6,980 bases of DNA. Source: Acidobacteriaceae bacterium. Lineage in GTDB: Bacteria > Acidobacteriota > Terriglobia > Terriglobales > Acidobacteriaceae. A program made the translations under genes and the position numbers. The notes beneath the pieces are model-generated. The model did no database searches and had not been told where the DNA came from. It saw nothing but the letters and a program-made list of their open reading frames with translations. The DNA lies in the NCBI GenBank assembly GCA_003139975.1, contig PLHN01000492.1, positions 1 through 6,980 of the forward strand, written 5' to 3'. Of the stretch, positions 1 to 4,268 are shown in pieces; within the stretch, counting starts at the first letter, position 1, and each line of letters begins with the position of its first letter.

Positions 1-71
1 ATCGTCTCCCATGAGACGCGGTTTAGTTTGCCTTCGCGTTGTTCGACAACGACCAGAATTGTGTCAGTCAT
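1..71 (-). CDS. etfA: Electron transfer flavoprotein alpha subunit, N-terminal fragment (runs off left edge)
   Basis: Only the first 23 codons are in the window. They read MTDTILVVVEQREGKLNRVS followed by WET, the typical start of bacterial EtfA: the first beta strand (ILVVVEQ), then the GKLNRVSWE segment. EtfA pairs with EtfB and carries the FAD-binding C-terminal domain, which lies outside this window. The heterodimer accepts electrons from dehydrogenases such as acyl-CoA dehydrogenases and passes them on to ETF-quinone oxidoreductase. The ATG at 69-71 is preceded by only a weak purine stretch (GAGAG), which belongs to the reiterated sequence at 75-110. The gene follows etfB on the same strand but is separated from it by a small membrane-protein gene, which is unusual because etfB and etfA are normally adjacent. 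The family call is strong despite the short length because the motif and the nearby etfB agree. Confidence 0.88.
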   Translation of the reverse strand, partial: MTDTILVVVEQREGKLNRVSWET

Positions 72-74
72 AGG

Positions 75-110
75 GTCAGCTCTCAGCTATCAGTCGTCAG
101 CTCTCAGTTA
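75..110. repeat. Short direct repeats of 'ctcag' type, 21-bp period, abutting etfA start
   Basis: The 12-mer gtcagctctcag occurs at 75-86 and again at 96-107, a 21-bp period, with a degenerate copy between them. The segment 79-100 matches the reverse complement of 6821-6842 at 18 of 22 positions. A similar style of sequence (ctctgacctctcacctctgacc) lies at 3143-3174. The array begins three bases upstream of the etfA start codon, so it supplies that gene's ribosome-binding region. From memory, short reiterated strings of this type are scattered between genes in Acidobacteriota genomes; that is recollection and was not searched here. Confidence 0.7.
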
Positions 111-184
111 GGTCTTAATGCTGTGATTGTAATCTGCGTTCGCACCGTGCAAGCAATCTGGCGGCTGCTTGAACCAAGTCGTCT
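111..184. other. Intergenic remainder between small membrane-protein gene and etfA
   Basis: Seventy-four bases between the stop of the 71-aa membrane protein and the repeat upstream of etfA. I see no hairpin with a T-tract and no convincing promoter on the minus strand. Readthrough from the upstream gene into etfA is therefore possible, though not shown. Confidence 0.4.
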
Positions 185-400
185 TTACTCGCTGCCCCCG
201 CGCCGCATCCACCAGCCGCTCGCCATCAGCGCCACGCCCAACACTCCCAATCCGGCCATGATCAGCTCGAACCTTCCCTGATGCCCGATCCGCACTGCCG
301 CGGGAAGATAAAACAAAACCATCAATCCGGCTACCCAAACCGCCAGCCCGGCAAACATCAAGCTGCCACCGGTTTCCCGCTTCTCCTCTGCGTCCACCAT
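185..400 (-). CDS. Small two-helix membrane protein between etfB and etfA
   Basis: A 71-aa protein of unrecognised family. After a charged N-terminus (MVDAEEKRETGG) come two hydrophobic segments, about residues 13-35 and 45-65. A short loop with R37, H40 and R43 separates them, and the tail is short and basic (WWMRRGGSE). It should be an inner-membrane hairpin protein. The start is well supported: a perfect AGGAGG lies at 406-411 on this strand, five bases before the ATG at 398-400. It sits 136 bp after etfB and 113 bp before etfA, all on the same strand. A role in anchoring ETF or coupling it to membrane electron carriers is conceivable from position alone; nothing in the sequence (no Cys, no His pair, no cofactor motif) supports a redox function directly. 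It could equally be an unrelated small membrane protein. Confidence 0.72.
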   Translation of the reverse strand: MVDAEEKRETGGSLMFAGLAVWVAGLMVLFYLPAAVRIGHQGRFELIMAGLGVLGVALMASGWWMRRGGSE

Positions 401-536
401 AACGGCCTCCTCGACATCTCACCGTTATTCTCCGGCCGGAGGCCGCGAAACCGCAGTGATTCAGCTCACCGGCGCTACGATCTGCGCCAATGCCTTGCTT
501 GCTCGAACGTCGAAGGCTCGCAGCTCGCAAGTCCGT
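401..536. other. Intergenic region downstream of etfB, with a 12-bp palindrome
   Basis: The gap of 136 bp between etfB and the small membrane-protein gene contains a perfect 12-bp palindrome, ctccggccggag, at 430-441. Nothing resembling a T-tract terminator follows it on either strand. Reading frames that cross this gap are arginine- and serine-rich with no recognisable features, so I call no gene here. The ribosome-binding site of the downstream gene occupies 406-411. Confidence 0.45.
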
Positions 537-1307
537 CTAAATCACCCTCAACTCGTTCTTAAACTTCTCCACCAGCTTCTTTGCCACTTCCGCCGGAGGC
601 CCTTCTAGCACCTCAGTGTTTTTCGTCTTTTGCGGAACGTACAGCCTCTCGATTTTCTGCAGGTTCGCGCCCACCGCCGACTCGACTTCCGCCATCGCTA
701 CCTTGCGCATCGGTTTATTCTTGGCCTGCTTGATGCCGATCAGCGTGGCATACCGCAGCTTGTTGATGCCCGACTGAATCGTCAGCACGGCCGGCAGCGG
801 CATATCCACATACTGGAAGAATCCGGCTTCAAGCTCTCGTTTCACGCGAATCCCGTCCGCATTCTTTTCAATGTGCATGATGATGGTGGCATGCGGCCAG
901 CCGAGAATCTGCGCCAGAATGACGCCCGTCTGGGCGTAGCCGTAGTCGTCGGATTGCAGACCGGTGAAAATCAGGTCGAATTTTTCATCCTTGATGGCCG
1001 CGCCAATTGCGCGCGCCGTATTGTAGGCATCGAGGCCGGCAAACTTGTCGTCTTCGAGGTGAATCGCGCGGTCAGCGCCCTTGGCCAGTGCTTCGCGCAA
1101 CACCTGCTGCGCCCGCGCCGGTCCGGCGGTCAGCGCGACCACTTCGCCGGTGTGCTTTTCTTTTTGCCGCAGGGCCTCTTCCAGCGCGTAGGCGTCGGGT
1201 TCGTTGACTTCATATTGCACATCTTCCCGGATCCACGTGCCCGCCTCGTTCAGCTTCAGCGGAGCGTCCTTCTGCGGCACTTGCTTCATGCAAACCAGAA
1301 TCTTCAC
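537..1307 (-). CDS. etfB: Electron transfer flavoprotein beta subunit
   Basis: A 256-aa protein of normal EtfB length, cytoplasmic. It pairs with EtfA to carry electrons from flavin dehydrogenases to the respiratory quinone pool. The N-terminus MKILVCMKQVPQ is the canonical first strand. TGLQSDDYGYAQTG at residues 115-128 is the nucleotide-binding region that holds AMP in classical ETFs. Residues 155-177 carry the family signature (VKRELE ... DMPLPAVLTI). LRYATLIGIKQAKNKP (184-199) matches the dehydrogenase recognition loop, with Leu189 at the position of the key leucine in human ETF-beta. Translation starts at GTG (1305-1307), with GGAG six bases upstream; the next in-frame ATG, codon 7, would remove the first strand. 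A -10-like TATACT lies about 60 bp upstream. I cannot say from sequence whether it belongs to the housekeeping or the bifurcating group. Its partner etfA is not adjacent but follows a small membrane-protein gene. Confidence 0.96.
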   Translation of the reverse strand: MKILVCMKQVPQKDAPLKLNEAGTWIREDVQYEVNEPDAYALEEALRQKEKHTGEVVALTAGPARAQQVLREALAKGADRAIHLEDDKFAGLDAYNTARAIGAAIKDEKFDLIFTGLQSDDYGYAQTGVILAQILGWPHATIIMHIEKNADGIRVKRELEAGFFQYVDMPLPAVLTIQSGINKLRYATLIGIKQAKNKPMRKVAMAEVESAVGANLQKIERLYVPQKTKNTEVLEGPPAEVAKKLVEKFKNELRVI

Positions 1308-1365
1308 GGTTCACTCCATTCCTGCGGAACCAAGGTGCGGTCCAATCTCAATGAACAAACACACG

Positions 1366-1371
1366 AGTATA
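1366..1371 (-). promoter_or_regulatory. Possible -10 element of etfB promoter
   Basis: On the minus strand TATACT matches the sigma-70 -10 consensus at five of six positions. It would start a transcript near 1359, with a leader of about 50 bases before the etfB GTG. The hexamer 17 bp upstream (GCGACG) is a poor -35, so this is only a candidate. The 133-bp gap between etfB and the preceding gene is consistent with etfB having its own promoter. Confidence 0.3.
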
Positions 1372-1440
1372 AATGAAAGGCCTCGGCACGTCGCGAAGGT
1401 ACCGTTGGCGGGGTGATCTCGGACCTGCTGCAGGCGTTCC

Positions 1441-1656
1441 CTATCCCAGTTCCGGGTTCTCGGGAGGCGGAGGCACGTCGCGGAAATCGTTCTTTTTTCC
1501 CTGCTGCGTCCGCAAAAGAGTTGGGGTAATCTGTCCCGGCGTGCCGGCATTCGGCGCGGGACGAGGAGTATTTGTCCGCGTCCGCGCTTTGGAAATCCGC
1601 CGCAAGAACGAAAGGAGAATCAGCGCAAAAATCCCGAGCCTTATCCAGGTTTCCAC
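1441..1656 (-). CDS. Small single-pass membrane protein with proline-rich tail
   Basis: A 71-aa protein of unrecognised family. It opens with one hydrophobic helix (WIRLGIFALILLSFL, residues 4-18), followed immediately by RRISKARTR, so by the positive-inside rule the tail should be cytoplasmic. The rest is polar and proline-rich (PRPAPNAGTP, then VPPPPENPEL near the end), which suggests disorder and possibly a protein-interaction tail. The start is a GTG at 1654-1656 with AGGAG six bases upstream on this strand, a good ribosome-binding site. It begins 33 bp after the stop of the zinc-ribbon gene, so the two are probably co-transcribed. Overlapping frames in this stretch lack such a start signal. 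Function unknown; the main evidence that it is real is the start signal plus a well-formed membrane helix. Confidence 0.6.
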   Translation of the reverse strand: METWIRLGIFALILLSFLRRISKARTRTNTPRPAPNAGTPGQITPTLLRTQQGKKNDFRDVPPPPENPELG

Positions 1657-1689
1657 CGCGCTCTCCTCTATTCCGTTAATCCATTTCCA

Positions 1690-1965
1690 TCAATCCAGAA
1701 ACGCCACGCTCTGCACGCCGGTGATCTCGAAGCGCTTGCGGCAGCGCATGTTCTTGCACATCATCATGTCGTCGCGGCGCAGCATGTAGGACTGCGCCTT
1801 GGCGAACTTCGCCCGATCGCGCTCATCGGCGCGCGGCGGCAGGGTCTTCTTTTTGGTTCGCACCAGCCATTGAATCTCATACTCCGCGGCCTGGTGGCAG
1901 TGAGGGCAATTCAGGGTCGCCGGTTTCTTATCCGACCGCTCATCGAAAAAATCACGCTCGTCCAT
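1690..1965 (-). CDS. Small zinc-ribbon protein, function unknown
   Basis: A 91-aa soluble protein. CPHCH at residues 20-24 and CKNMRC at 70-75 give two cysteine pairs (Cys20/Cys23 and Cys70/Cys75), enough for a four-cysteine zinc ribbon with an unusually long, charged and basic insert between the knuckles (KKKTLPPRADERDRAKFAKA). The segment after the second pair (RKRFEITGVQ) resembles the beta hairpin that closes such ribbons. The first pair is the regular C-x2-C; the second is C-x4-C, which is less common. It could bind nucleic acid or protein. The ATG at 1963-1965 has only a weak GAGAG upstream. The next gene on the strand, a small membrane protein, starts 33 bp downstream. No specific family is recognised; the protein resembles hypothetical proteins I associate with Acidobacteriota. 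Confidence 0.8.
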   Translation of the reverse strand: MDERDFFDERSDKKPATLNCPHCHQAAEYEIQWLVRTKKKTLPPRADERDRAKFAKAQSYMLRRDDMMMCKNMRCRKRFEITGVQSVAFLD

Positions 1966-1977
1966 AATAGGGCTCTC

Positions 1978-2005
1978 AATATAGTAGTGCTCTCGGCTTT
2001 TTCGA
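1978..2005 (-). promoter_or_regulatory. Possible sigma-70 promoter of the zinc-ribbon gene
   Basis: On the minus strand TCGAAA (2000-2005, four of six matches to TTGACA) is followed after 16 bp by TATATT (1978-1983, five of six matches to TATAAT). Transcription would begin near 1971, leaving a leader of only about six bases before the ATG at 1965. That fits the weak ribosome-binding site and suggests a nearly leaderless message. Candidate only. Confidence 0.33.
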
Positions 2006-2051
2006 TTATTGCACTTTTGCGAGCTTCAATGCGAAGATGCGGACAAGGTAG

Positions 2052-2071
2052 AGACGCGGCTCTCCGCGTCT
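2052..2071. repeat. Perfect 8-bp-stem hairpin (agacgcgg / ccgcgtct), probable dispersed palindromic element
   Basis: agacgcgg at 2052-2059 pairs perfectly with ccgcgtct at 2064-2071 around a four-base ctct loop. It sits in the 170-bp divergent gap between the zinc-ribbon gene and the basic 54-aa gene. No T-tract follows on either strand, so an intrinsic terminator is unlikely. The string gtagagacgcgg is, from memory, reminiscent of palindromic intergenic repeats seen many times in some cyanobacterial and acidobacterial genomes. Only one copy is present in this window, so the repeat nature is inferred. Confidence 0.6.
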
Positions 2072-2103
2072 GGCTGTCCAGAGGTCAACAAAAGGCCAAG
2101 GCT

Positions 2104-2109
2104 TATAAG
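2104..2109 (+). promoter_or_regulatory. Possible -10 element for the basic small-protein gene
   Basis: TATAAG matches the -10 consensus at five of six positions and would start a transcript near 2116, about 20 bases before the ATG. No good -35 hexamer is seen 16-18 bp upstream. AAGGA at 2119-2123 is the likely ribosome-binding site, at a rather long spacing of 12 bases. Confidence 0.28.
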
Positions 2110-2135
2110 GATTAATCGAAGGATTTCCGTCCGTC

Positions 2136-2300
2136 ATGCCGAAGAAGCGCAGAAAGAAGACATTCTCCGCCGCGACGACCGTCCGCGAAATGGCCCGCGA
2201 GCGCGTCGGTTCGCCCAAACCCTCCCAACTCGTGGTCGCCAAGAAGGCCAAGGCGGAGAAGCACAAGGTCACGCTAGGCAAACTGTTAACGGACGAATAG
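2136..2300 (+). CDS. Highly basic 54-aa protein, function unknown
   Basis: A 54-aa open frame starting ATG at 2136 and ending TAG at 2298-2300. The protein begins MPKKRRKKTFSAATTVREMA and ends VTLGKLLTDE; 16 of 54 residues are Lys or Arg against 5 acidic ones, and it has no Cys or Trp. The layout (basic N-terminus, REMARERVG segment, lysine-rich middle, leucine-containing acidic C-terminus) matches a type of short hypothetical protein I recall from Acidobacteriota genomes, which is the main reason to call it. Possible roles suggested by charge alone are nucleic-acid or ribosome binding. It is the only plus-strand gene in the window, divergent from the zinc-ribbon gene and convergent with the lipoprotein gene, whose stop is 23 bp away. 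AAGGA 12 bases upstream and a TATAAG upstream of that give modest support. Longer frames overlapping it on both strands have no recognisable features. Confidence 0.68.
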   Translation: MPKKRRKKTFSAATTVREMARERVGSPKPSQLVVAKKAKAEKHKVTLGKLLTDE

Positions 2301-2323
2301 CAACTGCGTTGTTTTCACATTAT

Positions 2324-2992
2324 TCATTTGAACGTCGCTAGCACATCAGCCCCGCCGGCGGGGATAGTGACGGAACAGTTGTTTCCCGAAGAAGACGTGC
2401 AGGCCGACGACCAAGTCACGGTGGAACCTCCCTGAGGAATGGCCGTGAGCCCCACCGAAGCACCCACCGAAACCGTGGCAATGCATTGCCCCGGACAGTT
2501 TATGCCCCCGGTTGTGCTGGTTACCGTTCCGGGCCCACTGACCTGCACACTCAATGTGACCGCAGACCCATAACCCGGACAGTTTACGACCGTTGGATTA
2601 TCCACGGTTACGGTCGCATAGGCAGTTACAGTGTTCGACGAACCGCCCGTGCCCTCGGGTACGCTTGCTGAAATATTCCCACCGCCGCAATAGTTCGGAG
2701 CCGCAGTGAATAGGCCAGGACTCGACATCGTGACCACCCCGTCGTCAACCTTCCAGGTGGCTTGAGTGGTAACGTCCTTTGTCGCCGGGGGATGGATGTA
2801 CGTGGCGGTTGCGGTGTACTGCTCCGTAATGTTGGTCGCGGGAGGGGGAGAGTACGGCTCCAGAAAAGTAAATGTTGCGGGCGTGATTGTAAGGCTCACC
2901 AACTTCTGATCGTGCCCGCAACTCGGCAGACTCAACGCCGCTCCCACCGCGATCACCGCGCCCATGGCCAGCCCGATATATCTCTGCTTCAT
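2324..2992 (-). CDS. Secreted lipoprotein-like protein with Ig-like region and C-terminal bacterial repeat module
   Basis: A 222-aa exported protein. The N-terminus MKQRYIGLAMGAVIAVGAAL is a signal peptide, followed by SLPSC, a lipobox-like site with Cys25 (Pro at -2 is atypical, so lipidation is probable but not certain). Residues about 31-130 (SLTITPATFTF ... YTATATY ... TTQATWKVDDGVVTMSSPGLFTA) read as a bacterial Ig-like, Big_2-type domain. Residues 145-222 (SGPGTVTST, CPGQC, GLTAIPQGGSTVTW, ATFK) follow the pattern of the beta repeat module seen in many surface proteins. Six more cysteines (102, 138, 166, 170, 198, 206) suggest disulfides. The frame extends upstream to 3115, but the ATG at 2990-2992 is chosen because GGGAG lies eight bases upstream and the signal peptide starts there. 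It lies 181 bp downstream of the TlpA-like gene. Binding partner unknown; probably surface adhesion or structure. Confidence 0.85.
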   Translation of the reverse strand: MKQRYIGLAMGAVIAVGAALSLPSCGHDQKLVSLTITPATFTFLEPYSPPPATNITEQYTATATYIHPPATKDVTTQATWKVDDGVVTMSSPGLFTAAPNYCGGGNISASVPEGTGGSSNTVTAYATVTVDNPTVVNCPGYGSAVTLSVQVSGPGTVTSTTGGINCPGQCIATVSVGASVGLTAIPQGGSTVTWSSACTSSSGNNCSVTIPAGGADVLATFK

Positions 2993-3098
2993 ACCCAAGA
3001 CTCCCTCAGAGGCAGTTCCCGGCTGCGTCTTTTCTGTGAGATGGGGAAAATTGAAATCTAGTGCAAGCACCGCGAAAAAGCAAGAAACGCCGCATCTG

Positions 3099-3132
3099 GG
3101 TAGTGTATAGGACACTACCGGCGCCCGCGCCG
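3099..3132. repeat. Two adjacent inverted repeats between tlpA-like and lipoprotein genes
   Basis: ggtagtgt at 3099-3106 pairs perfectly with acactacc at 3112-3119 around a five-base spacer. Immediately next, cggcg (3119-3123) pairs with cgccg (3128-3132). Neither is followed by a T-run on the minus strand, so they are not textbook terminators. The first is a 21-bp symmetric site whose minus-strand centre contains TATACA, a -10-like hexamer about 110 bp upstream of the lipoprotein start, so it could be an operator over a promoter. This is inference; an RNA hairpin is equally possible. Confidence 0.45.
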
Positions 3133-3142
3133 AGCAGGCCTT

Positions 3143-3174
3143 ACCTCTGCAATCTGACCTCTCACCTCTGACCT
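3143..3174. repeat. Short 'acctctg' direct repeats overlapping the tlpA-like stop codon
   Basis: acctctg at 3143-3149 recurs at 3164-3170, a 21-bp period, and tctgacct at 3153-3160 recurs at 3167-3174. The array runs up to the stop codon (TAA on the minus strand, 3174-3176) of the TlpA-like gene. In composition and period it resembles the array at 75-110. Confidence 0.55.
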
Positions 3175-4202
3175 TACTGAATCCCCGCCTTCGCCAGCAT
3201 TTCCAGAAACTGCTTCCCGGTCCGCATGTCGATCGACTGCGCCACCAGCTTCCCCTCGCGGTCGTAGATAAAGGTCTTCGGAATCCCCTCTACAACAAAC
3301 ATCTCATTCACCTTGCGCTTCGGATCGAGCAGCACTGGAAAAGTGACTTTCCGCTCCCGGATAAACGGTTCCACTTTTTCCGCTTTCTCATCCGAAATCC
3401 CCAGAATCACCAGTCCCTGCGCGGCAAACTTCTCATGTAGCGCCTGCAGATCCGGCATTTCCTTGCGGCACGGCGGGCACCAGGTCGCCCAGAAGTTGAC
3501 GAGCACTACCTTGCCCCGCAGTTCGGAAAACGTCCACGACTTCCCTGCCAAGTCCTTCAGCGAGAATTCCACGTCTTCGCGCTTCCGGTCATCGGCTTCC
3601 AGCCGAGCCATGGCGACTCGGTACTGTTTATCGTCCAGCGACGCTTCTACATGCTCATACCGCACCAACGAAGCCAGCTCCACATAGGGTCCGGCAGGCT
3701 CTGCTTGTGTGGCGCGGGCGCCCTCGCCCGCGGAAGTTGATTTGCTGTTTGAGCTTTGTTCCTTCCTCTGCTCCGGCCACGGCAGCGGACGCTCCTTCAG
3801 CGTCTGCGCCAGCGTCGTAGCCACTTCTTGCAGCGTGTCATGCCCGAAGTCGCCTTCGGTAGAAAGACTGGCAAGCGCCACCGCCAACCGCAGCTTGTTC
3901 TCAGTGGCAGGGAGCGGCCGGATCTTCAGGGCGAGGTCCGTTGTCGTCCGCGCCCGCACGTCATCGGGAAGGTCCCGCAGCCCATGAATCTGGTCGTGAA
4001 GAGGCTTCTCCTCCGCGCTCCACACAATTTCCTTCTGCGGCACGAATGGATGCGCGAGCACAAATCCGAGCCCAAGCACGCTGACTAGCGCAGTGATTGC
4101 GGTCCGACTCTTGCCCACACGAACCTTCTCTTTCTTGCCTAGCCTTGTCCAGACTGGTGTCAGATAGCAATCCTCTGGGGTTTCCGGGCTTTCGTTCTTC
4201 AC
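3174..4202 (-). CDS. Membrane-anchored TlpA-like thiol-disulfide oxidoreductase
   Basis: A 342-aa protein. Residues 1-31 are polar and basic, 32-54 form one membrane helix (AITALVSVLGLGFVLAHPFV), and the remainder should face the periplasm. Residues about 65-135 are a helical segment of unknown role (LHDQIHGLRDLPDDVRA ... LQEVATTLAQTL), then comes a Ser/Ala/Gln-rich linker at about 143-170. Residues 210-342 are a thioredoxin fold of the TlpA/AhpC-TSA type: VEFSLKDLAGK, then VVLVNFWATWCPPC with redox cysteines 242 and 245, and the cis-proline in VEGIPKTF (Pro308). WCPPC is usual for TlpA/ResA reductases. The start is GTG at 4200-4202 with GGAGGAG seven bases upstream. The nearby ATGs (4205-4207, 4202-4204) are in another frame and stop at once. 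It lies 66 bp behind the M1 peptidase gene and is probably co-transcribed. Likely job: reducing or isomerising disulfides of exported proteins, or cytochrome c maturation. Confidence 0.93.
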   Translation of the reverse strand: MKNESPETPEDCYLTPVWTRLGKKEKVRVGKSRTAITALVSVLGLGFVLAHPFVPQKEIVWSAEEKPLHDQIHGLRDLPDDVRARTTTDLALKIRPLPATENKLRLAVALASLSTEGDFGHDTLQEVATTLAQTLKERPLPWPEQRKEQSSNSKSTSAGEGARATQAEPAGPYVELASLVRYEHVEASLDDKQYRVAMARLEADDRKREDVEFSLKDLAGKSWTFSELRGKVVLVNFWATWCPPCRKEMPDLQALHEKFAAQGLVILGISDEKAEKVEPFIRERKVTFPVLLDPKRKVNEMFVVEGIPKTFIYDREGKLVAQSIDMRTGKQFLEMLAKAGIQ

Positions 4203-4268
4203 ATCATCACTCCTCCGACTTCCAACCCGGAACAGCGTACGCTCGAAACCGCTTACCGCTCAGCGCTC

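Noticed and set aside
75..110. CRISPR array
   Set aside because: The repeats are 12 bp with a 21-bp period, far too short for repeat-spacer units, and no cas gene is present.
108..530. Minus-strand 140-codon open frame overlapping the small two-helix membrane protein
   Set aside because: Arg/Gly/Ser-rich with no motif; the competing frame at 185-400 has a perfect ribosome-binding site and clear membrane helices.
630..1376. Long plus-strand open frame (248 codons) opposite etfB
   Set aside because: It is the antisense of a clear etfB gene; its protein is His/Arg/Gln-rich with no domain and no ribosome-binding signal, as expected of an antisense shadow in GC-rich DNA.
1311..1550. Minus-strand 79-codon open frame between etfB and the small membrane protein
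   Set aside because: It overlaps the better-supported 1441-1656 gene and covers the probable etfB leader; its sequence is Arg-rich with no recognisable features.
2006..2341. Longer frames on both strands around the basic 54-aa gene (2009-2341 plus, 2006-2281 minus)
   Set aside because: Both run through the hairpin and the candidate promoter and give featureless products, whereas the 2136-2300 frame gives an orderly conserved-looking protein.
2350..2363. Perfect 14-bp palindrome ccccgccggcgggg near the lipoprotein stop codon, considered as a terminator
   Set aside because: It is inside coding sequence (the IPAGGAD segment), leaves no loop room for the full stem and has no T-tract on either side.
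2993..3115. N-terminal extension of the lipoprotein frame to 3115
   Set aside because: The extension would put 41 residues ahead of a good signal peptide, and the internal ATG at 2992 has its own ribosome-binding site.
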